Shown here: positions 47,614-57,403 of the stretch, piece by piece
Layout: each line of letters begins with the position of its first letter
Position numbering within the stretch: position 1 is the stretch's first letter
Assembly (NCBI RefSeq): GCF_902806685.2
Contig: NC_048546.1
Span: forward strand, 4,774,001 to 4,838,000
Origin: Maniola hyperantus
Lineage: Eukaryota > Arthropoda > Insecta > Lepidoptera > Nymphalidae
DNA: 64,000 bases
Direction of reading: 5' to 3'
Notes under the pieces: model-generated
Databases searched by the model: none
Told to the model about the DNA's origin: nothing
What the model saw: the letters and a program-made list of their open reading frames with translations, nothing else
Translations under genes and position numbers: made by a program

Positions 47614-47792
47614 CCCTACCGCGGTTGTTTGACAGCTACAATGTCACGATCGCAATCATCTCTGATTGGTTAATGCTCGCTCACTATTGGCCACAATGCA
47701 TTGTTGCAACAAGAATCGCACAAATTCAGCCAATCAGAACAATTGAGATTGTAATAATGATTGATGCAGGTTTTAGACAATCGCCCTACAGG
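47614..47792. mobile_element. MITE with CCCTACCGCGG end, copy
   Basis: Shares CCGCGGT.GTTTGACAGCTAC, CGATCGCAATCATCTCTGAT and GATTGATGCAGGTTT.AGACA with 58074-58260; a diverged copy is at 12326-12466. The ends (CCCTACC and CCCTACAGG) are only loosely inverted. Confidence 0.7.
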
Positions 47793-47860
47793 TGATGACA
47801 AGAGACCTATGTCCAGCAGTGGATGTCTATCGGTTGATGTTGATGATGATGATAATGTTA
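47793..47860 (+). mobile_element. RTE-like LINE tail, very short
   Basis: CAAGAGACCTATGTCCAGCA then GTGGATGTCTATCGGTTGAT and a GATGATGATGAT tail. It abuts the MITE at 47614-47792. Confidence 0.65.
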
Positions 47861-48123
47861 GTATGGATAACTATGCCGATTCCGTTTTGTGCTTATATCT
47901 ACCTACCTACTTGATGATATTAAGTTGTAAATATTATGAAATGAAAAAGATACGCAGTGTTATCACGATTTCGTGTGTTGTTTCATGTGATACTGATAAG
48001 CAAAGAACGCGATTAGATATAAATACCTACCTATACAATAAGCTAAAACAACTAGGAGCTATTTATTGTGCTTTCTCCTGCAAATGAAGGAAATCTACTC
48101 CTCTGCTCCTATCTCTGTGATTA

Positions 48124-48345
48124 TCCCAACTTATAATATTATAAATATACGAAAGTGTGTCTGTTTGTCTGTCTGTCTGCTAGCTTTTCACGGCCCAACA
48201 GTTCAACCAATTTTGATAAATTTTGGCACAGAGTTAGCTTAAATCCCGGGGAAGGACATACTTTTTATCCATAAAAATCAAAGAGTTCCCACAGGATTTT
48301 TTAAATACCTAATTCCACGCGGACGAAGTCGCGGGCATCAGCTAG
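48124..48345 (+). mobile_element. Helitron-like element, complete
   Basis: Starts TCCCAACTTATAATATTAT after A and ends GCGGGCATCAGCTAG before T. Confidence 0.7.
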
Positions 48346-48380
48346 TCTCATATACAATCAAACTGTTAGATATACGTCCC

Positions 48381-48540
48381 GCAAATTGCTAATGCGCGTG
48401 GCCGCCATTTTAGTGACGTCAACACTAGACTGTAGTTTCGAGCTGATGGTATATTTTTATTTCGGCTGACGTCAAAATGACGCCATTTCGATGTTAATGA
48501 GACATGGTTCCAGCGCAATAGCAATTATGCAGGGCTTATA
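48381..48540. mobile_element. MITE with GCAAATTGCTAATGCGCG end
   Basis: The left end GCAAATTGCTAATGCGCGTG and the right end CAGCGCAATAGCAATTATGC are imperfect inverted repeats. The interior has GTGACGTCAACACTAG and GGCTGACGTCAAAATGACG. I recall this as a common lepidopteran repeat. Confidence 0.7.
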
Positions 48541-48984
48541 GGCATCCATATTCTGTGCCTATTTTTTATTTTATTTTTAAATAAATTCCCTTAACTAGTT
48601 CATGTACTCCTTACATAATAGAGCATGCGATATTTTATGCTATTTATTGCTAGTTCAGAATCAGAATTTAGATACTTATGCGTGGCGTATACCTAGTTAC
48701 TCATCTGAATTCTAAAAGATATTTTTAATAAATATTTAGTTGAAGACCCTTGCACTAGAAGTCAGGGCCATAGAATTTTTAGAACAAAAACATAATAAGT
48801 GACACCCTTGATTGCTTTCTCTGTGATTCTAGTCATCTTGTGCTGGATTGTTTATATGCTTGGCGATCAAACGCGGAAACGCATTCTTGGAGTTATTCCA
48901 AACGCACATATAATAATCTTTTTAATAATAACAATTAAAAGCTAACAGTTTATTTAAATTTGAAATAAATCATTGTTATTTGCT

Positions 48985-49190
48985 AGATGACTTCAGGATA
49001 TAGGTTTTTAGAAATCCCGTGGGACTTGGGACTTGGTAGCCCTTGATTTTCCGGTATAAAAACTAGCTTATGTGTTAATTCAAGGTACTAAACTATCTCC
49101 GTCGTTTTCACCCAAATCGGTTCAGTAATTGTGCCATGAAGGAATAATAAATATCCAAACTTTTGCATTTATATATTACTATAAGATTCC
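48985..49190 (-). mobile_element. Helitron-like element, diverged
   Basis: GCTAGATGACTTCAGG at one side and CTTTTGCATTTATATATTAC at the other, with CCGTGGGACTTGGG and TTTTCCGGTATAAAAA between. Confidence 0.45.
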
Positions 49191-49410
49191 CGCGACTTCG
49201 TCTGCGTGGAATTTTCCTGGACAAAAAGTGGCCCATGTCAGTCTGCGGGGTGCAAGCTATCTTTATTATACCTAGCTACGAAATTTCATAAAAAATTGTT
49301 GACCGAATATGGGCTTTTAAGAATCCCTTTTTTGTTCGCGAAAAATGGAAGATTCCAGGGGATTTACAAAACCTAAATCCACATGGACAAACTTGTGGGC
49401 ATCATCTAGG
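49186..49410. mobile_element. Two diverged Helitron-like pieces, inverted
   Basis: 49186-49320 reads in minus orientation (TCCCGCGACTTCGTCTGCGT and CTGGACAAAAAGTGGCCC). 49330-49410 reads in plus orientation and ends GTGGGCATCATCTAG. They probably come from separate insertions. Confidence 0.4.
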
Positions 49411-49429
49411 TATTTCCAAAAGATATAAC

Positions 49430-49515
49430 TTGAATCCCGCATATGAATATAGGCTATTAATTATATCGGAAAATCAAAAAGTGCCAACGGGATTTAAAAA
49501 AACCTAAATTCAAGT
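49430..49515 (+). mobile_element. Helitron-like fragment
   Basis: TTGAATCCCGCATATGAATA then ATCGGAAAATCAAAAAGTGC and CAACGGGATTTAAAAAAACC. Both ends are missing. Confidence 0.35.
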
Positions 49516-49748
49516 CACAGGCCTACCTAATTACCTAGTTATTTTGCAGTTAGTTACTTGTAACTTTAAGTTCCATAGTTAAATAATTTACCTCTACAAA
49601 AAGCTAATTAGTTAATTACCTATTATGTATACCGTATAGTTATCCAATTATTGTAAAAACGTATCAAAGGAAGGAAATTATGTTGACTCAGCAGTTGACA
49701 CGGCATAAGTGATTTGTTTATTTACAAGCATTATGGCATCGTGTTCTG

Positions 49749-49931
49749 GAGTGGAGACCGCGTATAGGCAAGCGCAGTGTGGGACGACCTCCAACCCGCT
49801 GGGCTGACGACCTTAAGCCTTTAGCGGGAAGTGGGTGGATGAAGAAGGCAGAGGATCGGGTGTGGTGGCGCGCTCTTGGGAAGGCCTATGTCCAGCAGTG
49901 GACGCAAACAGGCTGATTGATTGATTGATTG
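49749..49931 (+). pseudogene. 5'-truncated RTE-like LINE with flanking repeats
   Basis: Encodes EWRPRIGKRSVGRPPTRWAD, LKPLAGSGWMKKAEDRVWWR and KAYVQQWTQTG with a stop, followed by TTGATTGATTGATTG as tail. The frame is open to the end. ATGGCATCGTGTTCTG (49733-49748) and ATGGCATCGTATTCTG (49932-49947) flank it, a 15/16 match that looks like the target-site duplication. The left copy also resembles LINE coding sequence (RVLEW), so the 5' junction is uncertain by several bases. Confidence 0.75.
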
Positions 49932-50514
49932 ATGGCATCGTATTCTGCCATAATTTTAATACACGCCCTCAAAAGCGATGGCATACCAACTCATTGATAT
50001 GTATTACGGGCAAAATCCCTCGTGTGTAATCTCCGTAAAGTCTATCGGTCAATGCCAAATACCGAACAGTTTATAAATATGTAGATGTAGGTAGTAGGTA
50101 GGTACCTACTTTGTTGACCATAGCATATTTTTAGAGACTTTATAAAATTAAATGTACGAATCGCTCAAGGCATTTGATGATTAAAGAAAGGACACTTTTA
50201 GCATTCCATTGACAAAACTACTATCGTAATTATTTATTGTTATGAAACTATTTGATGGATCTGCCATAAAATGTATCTCCATAGTTTATATTATATATGG
50301 TAGATAGCCCAAATAAGTGCGATTTACGATTGAATTTGAATAGTCCCATATAAGGCACTCTTACCCTGCCATGAAAAAAACACAAACACTACATGAAAAG
50401 CTTATATTCTGATCTAAACATACTTAACTAGATATTATAATTTTGCCACGATAACATTCAAAACGTCCAAAACATAATGTTAATGCAAAACTTAGGTAAT
50501 ATTCAGTTGTATAA

Positions 50515-50625
50515 AAAAATCGGTTAAGTGCGATTCGGACGTCCCATACCAAGGGTGCCGTACGGAGTACCGTCGTACAATAAAATATCACTTTTTTTTC
50601 CATGGCGGTCATTTTGAAATGTTTA
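50515..50625 (+). repeat. GGTTCCGTA-type interspersed repeat, diverged
   Basis: AAATCGGTTAAGTGCGATTC, AAGGGTGCCGTACGGAGTAC and CATGGCGGTCATTTTGAAAT. It is related to the copy at 21705. Confidence 0.5.
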
Positions 50626-50858
50626 TTTTTTGTTTATGACTTTTATGACATCTTGTCCCAGTTGTGTAGATACTTATACGATGATACGAAGCCCTTTGCA
50701 CTCGGCAACGACCTTGTCTCCTTATCTGCATCACACGTAATAACACTTATCTACTCGTATCGAAGCGATTATTTACTCATGTCTATACGTATATGTAATA
50801 TTTATATACCTACTATATGTATCTCGCACCTGCTAAACATACCCATCTATATAATGAT

Positions 50859-50920
50859 GAACGAGTCCTTCGGCCAAATGGTTTAAGTATATAGCTACCA
50901 TTTGGCCGAAGGACTCGTTC
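50859..50920. repeat. Perfect 24-bp hairpin, 14-nt loop
   Basis: GAACGAGTCCTTCGGCCAAA then TGGT (50859-50882) is exactly complementary to ACCATTTGGCCGAAGGACTC then GTTC (50897-50920). It sits 11 bp from the tandem duplication at 50932. Confidence 0.9.
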
Positions 50921-50931
50921 GTTGTGATTAC

Positions 50932-51061
50932 GGTCTTACGAGCTACGGCGCGCGGGGTACGGTAATGTTACATATTGTAACCCGCACTGCGAATTTGGTC
51001 TTACGAGCTACGGCGCGCGGGGTACGGTAATGTTACATATTGTAACCCGCACTGCGAATTT
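50932..51061. repeat. Perfect 65-bp tandem duplication
   Basis: 50932-50996 and 50997-51061 are identical, each beginning GGTCTTACGAGCTACGGCGC and ending CCGCACTGCGAATTT. The end of each unit coincides with the left inverted repeat of the MITE at 51049-51223. Confidence 0.95.
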
Positions 51062-51223
51062 TGATCGCGCGATTTAATCCGCATAATAATTCTGTGACAT
51101 AATATTACGGAAATTGTATGGAGCTGCACGCACTCGAAAAAAAGATTACGCATGAATGGCTTCGTACCATTTCCATGTCATAGAATTCTGCGGAAAAAAT
51201 CGCGCGGTGAAATTCGGCTGTGC
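51049..51223. mobile_element. Palindromic MITE with GCAC.GC.GAATTT ends
   Basis: The left arm (GCACTGCGAATTTTGATCGC, GCGATTTAATCCGCA, TTCTGTGACAT) pairs with the right arm (ATGTCATAGAATTCTGCGGA, AAAAAATCGCGCGGTGAAAT, TCGGCTGTGC). Confidence 0.75.
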
Positions 51224-51995
51224 AGGCTTATCTCAAGTTTGTTCATCAAGTTGTCACACGGCAAAGGAAAATAATATAGTAATAATATAGATATTTGACT
51301 ATTATCTACTACACACAGTCTTGTTATGCCTATTGCCTATGTACATAAGTATCTACCTGCTTAGATCTTTTATTTATAGACTATCAAACCAGAAGCCCTC
51401 ATGAACGCATGGTTTAGGATGATTTATGACTTTCAGGTGTGCTACATTATAAAATACCAATAAATAATTATATTTTGAATCTTTTTGTAAATATTGTACT
51501 TATGATAATTAATGTCGTAGGTAAATATGTAATAATATTTAATCTGTATGTAATATAGGTATATATAAATTAATTTTGTTACTTAGTTGTAGGATAACTT
51601 GCCACTCTCTATTTGCATGCTGTGTTTACCTACCTATCTTATCATTTTAAACTTAGCTTATCATTTTGCTACAGTATTTTGTAAAATTAAAATTGAGATT
51701 TAAATGTAAATGTTATTTGTTGGTAATTATCTAATAAAAATAAGGTTTGAGCTTTTATTGTGTGACGATTTTTTCAAATTCAAGACAGGTACAATTATGG
51801 CTTGAATTTATAAATCTAACACATTTTAAAAACCAAATATGTATACTCAATGTATTTTCCAGGCAAACTGAATAGTAGAATCCATAGAGAATAGAGATGT
51901 ATGTAGTTAGAACCGATAAAATTATGGTATTTTTTTCAACAATTTTAATTTTACTATATTTATGAACGAAAGTGTGGCCTAAATTACATTGAAAC

Positions 51996-52041
51996 TTCTT
52001 AATTAATATAACTACAAATTTGTAGTTATATTAATTAAGAA
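51996..52041. repeat. Perfect 46-bp spacerless palindrome
   Basis: TTCTTAATTAATATAACTAC then AAA is followed directly by its exact complement TTTGTAGTTATATTAATTAA then GAA. There is no loop; the two arms are 23 bp each. Confidence 0.9.
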
Positions 52042-52482
52042 AGATTATTGAATAGGTAGATTTTCTTTCCTTCCTATTTCAATTGCATAGTGTAGGTAGT
52101 TCTAGGTTCAGTTTTTACTAACGACCCTTACCATTGCAAAGTATCTCTCATCCTTCATCTGTATCACCTTCTTTGACTCTCTAAATACAATGTTATAGCA
52201 TATCATAATAAAATTCAGTTAAATTTCAAATCGTGCGCAATGCATTCAGTCTGGTAATAAACGTTGTTTGGCTAGTCAAGGGTTTGGCAACCGCGCCAAC
52301 GCCGCGTGGGCACCGCTGCACTTGAATGTACACCTCGCCTTCTGAACACCTCTGAATTCATTTCTATTTTCGTTCAGCGCTGATGTACGCTATGCAAAAA
52401 TCTTCCATACAGGCAGTATACAGTGTGGCAGGCAGGTAGGCAGTACAACTATAAGTTCTATACATTCTAACCAACTCCTTTC

Positions 52483-52525
52483 AGAAAATTAAATCCACGC
52501 GGGCGAAGTTATCGGCTTCATCTAG
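52483..52525 (+). mobile_element. Helitron-like 3' end fragment
   Basis: AAATTAAATCCACGCGGGCG then AAGTTATCGGCTTCATCTAG. Only the last 43 bp remain. Confidence 0.5.
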
Positions 52526-52567
52526 TACTCAATAATTTTACACAATGTTTAATAAAGAGTCCCGCAT

Positions 52568-52995
52568 ACAGACCGGGCAGACATCGTCTAGGTATGTGAG
52601 TTTGAAGCAAGTAAGTAGTGCTTGCTTTAACTGTGAAGGAAACCGGCTTGCCTGAAAATCCATACTTAATATTATAAATGCGAAAGTGTGTCTGTCTGCT
52701 AGTTTTTCACGGCCCATCCGTTTAACCGATTTGGATGAAATTTGGTACAGAGATAGCTTGCATTCCGGGAAAGGACATAGGCTTCTTGTTATCTCGGAAA
52801 ATTAAAGCGTTCCCACGGGATTATAAAAAAACCTAAAACCACGCGGACGAAGTCGCGGGCATCATCTAGTTCTTCATAACGCTCTAAAAGGTGTGAGTGT
52901 CAATCCGCACTTGACCAGCGTGGCTGATTATGGCCAAACAGAATGAGAAGTCATTCTAAGAGGAGGTCCGTGCTCAGTATTGAGCCGGCAATTCT
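52568..52995 (+). mobile_element. SINE family B body, split by a Helitron
   Basis: 52568-52658 (GGGCAGACATCGTCTAGGTA, then GGAAACCGGCTTGCCTG) and 52871-52995 (AAAAGGTGTGAGTGTCAATC, then GACCAGCGTGGCTGATTATG and GAGGAGGTCCGTGCTCAGTA) are consecutive parts of family B. The Helitron at 52659-52869 lies between them. Confidence 0.7.
52659..52869 (+). mobile_element. Helitron-like element inserted into a SINE
   Basis: This 211-bp element starts TCCATACTTAATATT and ends GCGGGCATCATCTAG, with A immediately before and T immediately after. The sequences on either side (GGCTTGCCTGAAAA and TTCTTCATAACGCTC) are adjoining parts of a SINE seen uninterrupted at 33192-33418, so the boundaries are defined by an empty-site comparison. 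The body carries the usual family landmarks GCGAAAGTGTGTCTGTCTG, TTTCACGGCCCATCCG and CCTAAAACCACGCGG. Confidence 0.85.
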
Positions 52996-53404
52996 ATACT
53001 ACCCATAACACCAAAGACTAGAATCTAGATATTGAAACTGTTTAGGTACCGAAGACAGAAACACTCGTGCTTTGATTTAGGAATTGAAGTGCGCGCTGTC
53101 TATCGACAACATTTTAGCTGCGAAAATCTAAACCAGACACAAATTCTCGAGAAGTACACAACGCTAAAGAGTCCGTATACCGTTATTTATTTGTTCAGCA
53201 ACTGCCACTGGCAACTTCTTTGCCGGTGCGCGGGAAACTCGTTCTAAGAATAGAAACAGTAAGTACTTAGTCAAGGTTGCGAAACTAGGCCACCAAGAAA
53301 GATTATAAGGCAACTTTGCTAGACATCATTCTATCTTACAGTTAGGCACTTTTTAAGTTTATTGTAAACACTGGCTCTACTTTTATAAAACTCAAGGTAG
53401 AGTC

Positions 53405-53464
53405 ACAGACTAAGGATAGAGTTTCAATCTATCAATCTAGATTGAAACTCTATCCTTAGTCTGT
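53405..53464. repeat. Perfect 26-bp hairpin, 8-nt loop
   Basis: ACAGACTAAGGATAGAGTTT then CAATCT (53405-53430) is an exact complement of AGATTGAAACTCTATCCTTA then GTCTGT (53439-53464). It abuts the start of a fourth-family Helitron-like repeat. Confidence 0.9.
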
Positions 53465-53465
53465 A

Positions 53466-53645
53466 GTATAAAAATGAATCACTAAATGTGTTGCTCATCG
53501 CAAATCTCGAGAACTGCTGAACCGATTTCGCTAATTCTTTGTTTATAATATTCCTTGAAGTAGGTACGAGGATGGTTCTTACGGAGTGAAAAATTTAAAA
53601 AAATTGAATCGACTGTTAGGCGGAACGAAGTTCGCGGGCAGCTAG
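53466..53645 (+). mobile_element. Fourth-family Helitron-like element
   Basis: AAATGAATCACTAAATGTGT, GAACTGCTGAACCGATTTCG and the end GAAGTTCGCGGGCAGCTAG before T. The start is unclear beside the hairpin. Confidence 0.5.
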
Positions 53646-54189
53646 TTTGTTATAAAATCCATCTATCCCATAAAGTAAGTAATTTTGCGTCCTTGCTTTA
53701 GGTAGATACATTACAATTCTGTTTTCTTAACTAATCCTGTACGGACAGTGTACATTATGATAAAATAAATAAAATGAAAAAATGAAAAAAAATACTCTAC
53801 AAGAACTTGTGACTGTACTCGTTACTTGGGTACCTACCTATGATACTGAGTATAATAATCTCAAATGAAACGTAAGTAGGTACCTAAGTACATCCATAGC
53901 AAGAACGCAAGAATAGTATAATCACATGGATAGGGTCTGTTATGCAATCATTAATTGTCTGACACACTATGAAATTTTAATTAAGTAGAGAAAGTGGAAA
54001 GTAGAATAGGTAGTTGCCGATAGCGACAGAGTATAATCAACTGTCTCAAATAAGAGAAAGCTGAACTATAGATCTGTATAAGTCAGGTTTGGACCGATAT
54101 ACCGACGCGCGATGGAAACTGTGTAAACACAATACAACAGGCCAGAGAGATATTCAACGCGCATTTAGTCCGCGACAATTAAATAGTCG

Positions 54190-54560
54190 TTCTTGAAGTT
54201 AACCGCAAGACGCGTCGCAATAGCAATTTTTAGGCGTCATGGGGCACGACGCGAGGTAGCGGAACATACCAGACTGCGCACCGCACCGCACCCCGCGTTC
54301 GCCCTCTGCATTAGTGTGAGTGCTACATTCGTACACAGAACACGAGCGCGTGGAACAATACCTACCTGCGCGAGCTTGGACTTGTATCGTAGGTCAGACG
54401 CGACTATTTAACTGCCGGGAACTATACGTGTGAGATTTGTAATACAATAAGGAAGTGTATGAAGCTCATCATAATATTGCAAGCGAAGCGACGCGACAGC
54501 GACTGTAACAGCGGCCAGCGCAGTTGATACGCTCTCAATTGTTCTTAGTTCCTGTTCCTA
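54190..54560. promoter_or_regulatory. CpG-rich block upstream of the recognised Kdm3 exons
   Basis: The block is rich in CG compared with its surroundings. On the minus strand CTCGCGCAG|GTAGGTATT (donor at about 54366) could end a non-coding first exon of Kdm3; every frame just upstream has a stop and no ATG, so it would be 5' UTR. There is no direct evidence of transcription. Confidence 0.2.
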
Positions 54561-54628
54561 CAGGCTACAGCTTCTACGAGTCGCTTTTGCCATTATTTGC
54601 AGTCACGCGTTGAGTCTGTCCTGCACGC

Positions 54629-54738
54629 CTAACATGCGCACCGCGAGAAAATTTTGTCTACGCATTATCTCGTGTTTCTTCATACAAATAAGACGAGTAA
54701 ATGCGTAGACAAAATTTTCTCGTGGTGCGCATGTTAGC
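54629..54738. repeat. Long near-perfect hairpin with CTAACATGCGCACCGCGAGA arms
   Basis: CTAACATGCGCACCGCGAGA then AAATTTTGTCTACGCATT pairs with AATGCGTAGACAAAATTTTC then TCGTGGTGCGCATGTTAG, one mismatch in about 38 bp. A smaller inner pair (TCTCGT / ACGAG) is present. It is MITE-like. Confidence 0.8.
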
Positions 54739-54984
54739 CTAACAGGCCTTAGTTTCACTTGTCAGCCTCGTTTGTCAAACATGCTACCCACTAGTGGTCT
54801 AAGAGCAAGCGCGTGCTAGATCTTCCTTATTTTATAAAAGCTGAAAGTTTCTCTGCGTATTGTCCCCAACACTGGAAAGAACGTTTGTTAGGATCATGGT
54901 GGCTTTGGAAGATAAAATGTAATAAAGGTGTTACAGATCTTATGTCAATGTATACCTAAAGACTAATAGTTGGCTGGCTCTCTC

Positions 54985-55410
54985 TCTATAGGCTAGCATG
55001 TTTGACTGCGGATGACGGCGTTCTAGGTTCGATTCCCGGGTCAAGCCAAAAATGCTTAGGTAATTGCCTATTTCTATTGAGAAATTTTCAGGTAGATACA
55101 CAGATTAGTACTTCTTTTATCTATGGGTAGATACTAGCCGGGAGTCAGGAAGTTTGGGGGTACTTCATCCCCGTGCCTCGGAGAGCAAGTAGGTATAAGT
55201 ATTCAGAGCATCTTGCGACTGCTCTCTCTCCAGTCGTGTCGGATTTTCGTCCCATTGGGGTATGAGAGTGAGGGAACAGCAAGTGCACCACACACACTTG
55301 TACTTGCGCACACACATGTGCAAAATAATATAATATCCTGCGCAGATGGATGATTTCTATGGACATTAGCCGCGCTGGCCGAAATTCGGTCGAGAAGACA
55401 TTATTATTAT
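54985..55410 (+). mobile_element. tRNA-derived SINE, family C, long
   Basis: The head has GGCTAGCATGTTTGACTGCG and a B-box GGTTCGATTCC (55026-55036). The body has GTGCCTCGGAGAGCAAG, CCAGTCGTGTCGGATTTTCG, TCCCATTGGGGTATGAGAGT, GCGCACACACATGTGCA and CCGCGCTGGCCGAAATTCGG, ending near GACATTATTATTATA. The minus-strand frame 55145-55570 is a shadow. Confidence 0.75.
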
Positions 55411-56325
55411 ACTTGGCAAGCTTCCAATTTTTACTATTATCAAGAATATAAATTAGTAAAATATCACAAGCGAAACAAAGATCGAAGGTAGAGTAGGTAG
55501 GTATTTTTCCCGCGCAAAGAGTCGCTATATTGCCGAACGACATCGAGAGCTCCAAATAAGCCCGCCTCACACATTTCCCGCCGGGTTCAGTGGGTCAACG
55601 AACGCGCGAGACTCGGACCTGTCGCCCGAAGTGTTGCAAAACATGTCGAATCGAATGCCGACCCACCTTGCGCTTTGCTTGGGATGTAGAGAGAATAGAC
55701 CGTGCAAAGCGTAGAAATTCACTAAATTATTTTTGCTTGAGGTTCTTTAGGGGCAATAATGAAACTGATTTTTAGCAAATAACTAAGCCAAGTAGGTAAG
55801 CTATGTCAGAAGGATAAATAATTTATTCTCTGTTGTAGATATTACCGAGAAAAGATGACGATAAAGTTAAAAATTAGATAAAGTAAGTACCTATATTATA
55901 AGGTTCAGAAAAAATCTTAAATACTTAAGTACCTATTTTAATAAACAAAAAACAATTTTATGGTGTTTTCGAAAATTCAAATCATTCAGTTTAAAAAAAA
56001 ATACGTACACAAACATAGATATCGTTTCCGATAGAAACAAAAAATGTTAATATTTGGAGCATTTGCTTTCGATAAGTATATTTTTTCATTATTTTTTTAA
56101 TACCACACCTGCCTTAAAAAAGAAAACAATGAAAATTTAATAGTTTCCACAAGGTTTACCTACATTCCAATAAGTTGGTACCTAGATTCTACAATGTTGC
56201 TACCTTGGAGTCTTAATTGTATTTACTTACTTAAAAAGATAAACATACTCATTATAATTTTCCATAAAATATATGATAAGAAATAACTAGTAGGTTATTA
56301 TTAAGTACAAGTAGTATGTTTTAAA

Positions 56326-56437
56326 TCGCACTAGAGCGGCGCTGCACAGCGCTTCACCGCGCGTTGCCGCGCGTCGCGTTTGGGAGAATATTGTGAAGCG
56401 CAGCGAAGCGACGCGCGGTGCAGCGACGCTAGTGCGA
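56326..56437. mobile_element. GC-rich foldback element with TCGCACTAG ends
   Basis: TCGCACTAGAGCGGCGCTGC at the left pairs with GCAGCGACGCTAGTGCGA at the right. The interior is full of CGCGTCGC / GCGACGCG in both orientations, and similar short motifs occur just outside (56445-56470). Confidence 0.65.
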
Positions 56438-56640
56438 CATACCCAGCGGCGCGTCGCGTCGCTTCAGAATGCGTACGGCGGCGCTCGGATAAGATACACG
56501 CGCATCGAGTTAAGTATTTAATGTATAGGCGTGATAGACCTCAAAATAAATAACGTAGTTTTAATTTTGGCACATGACGGGCTCTTAACAGTATATCCTC
56601 AAAATTCCCAACCCCTAGGATGTCGGCTTCCACCCTTTCC

Positions 56641-56800
56641 CTCTTCAATGTCGCTCATCTTGCGACGTTGTTGTTCGTACGCGATCGGGCATGTGACGCG
56701 CAAGTGACGCGAGCTGCCGCGTACTGCAGTTGTAGTGCGGTAGGTACCGTGAGCGGCCTGAAGTGATGCTTTCTGCAGTCGGACTGAATAGAAGATCTTA
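56641..56800 (-). promoter_or_regulatory. CpG-rich block with a possible translation start
   Basis: On the minus strand GTCGCAAGATGAGCGACATT gives a good start context (CAAGATGA) at 56658-56656, reading MSDIEEGKGGSRHPRGWEF and then a stop. If this were Kdm3 exon 1, a donor would have to lie within the 19 codons; only weak GT sites (GTGGAA, GTTGGG) are present. Offered as a weak candidate only. Confidence 0.2.
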
Positions 56801-56917
56801 AGTGCTATCGCGGAAGATAAGAGAGAGTCAGCTCAGCTGGAGTTTTGGGAGCTCTCCTAACTAATTTTGAAGGAAAATAAGCTATAGTTCTGCAAGTTTA
56901 TATTCTAACATCTAATT

Positions 56918-57066
56918 ATAGTAGGTACGCGACAGGTCGAGATGGCAATCGGGTTATGAGGCGGGGGGACGCCCCGCACGCCCGCACCACCTGCGCTATC
57001 TCGCATCGCACGGGTTGTGCGGGTGTGCCCTCCCCGATTACCATCTCGACCTTTTGCGCACTATAC
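56918..57066. mobile_element. Hairpin MITE, copy 1 of an adjacent pair
   Basis: The left end GGTACGCGACAGGTCGAGAT then GGCAATCGGGTTATGAGGCG pairs with the right end CCTCCCCGATTACCATCTCG then ACCTTTTGCGCACTATA. The interior is GGGGGGACGCCCCGCACGCC. Related copy at 57267-57403. Confidence 0.8.
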
Positions 57067-57266
57067 ATGTAATGTAAAAACCATAATTTCAACGAAATGT
57101 TTTGTTCAAGAACTTAGGAAGAACTAAAAAGGCCATTTCATTATTATGTGTGTCGAGGTGGAGGCTGGAGCCTTGAAGTTAGAAGAAACCTTGCTATAAG
57201 ATCTAAATCTAATTAAGTAACTACATCGATTAATTATCTTAACGATCGACATACCTATTGTATAGG

Positions 57267-57403
57267 TATAGTTCGCGACAGATTAAAACGGCAATCGGGG
57301 TATGAGGCGGGGGGATGCCCCGCACACCCCCACAGGCCCTGCGCTAACCCAGCGTGGGATAGCGCCTCACCCCGATTGCCATCTCAACCTGTCGCGTACT
57401 ATA
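57267..57403. mobile_element. Hairpin MITE, copy 2 of an adjacent pair
   Basis: TATAGTTCGCGACAG at the left and CTGTCGCGTACTATA at the right are inverted. Inside them GGCAATCGGGGTATGAGGCG faces GCGCCTCACCCCGATTGCC. Same family as 56918-57066, 200 bp away. The small plus-strand frame here is not a gene. Confidence 0.8.

Noticed and set aside
50932..51061. CRISPR-like direct repeats
   Set aside because: Only two units directly abutting with no spacer, in a eukaryotic context.
55001..55050. Possible tRNA gene with GGTTCGATTCCC
   Set aside because: Part of a long SINE; the acceptor stem does not pair.
55145..55570. 141-codon minus-strand open frame
   Set aside because: Overlaps a tRNA-derived SINE in the opposite orientation; no protein similarity.
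56581..56658. First coding exon of Kdm3 starting MSDIEEG
   Set aside because: Good start context but a stop after 19 codons and only weak donors; kept only as a low-confidence candidate.
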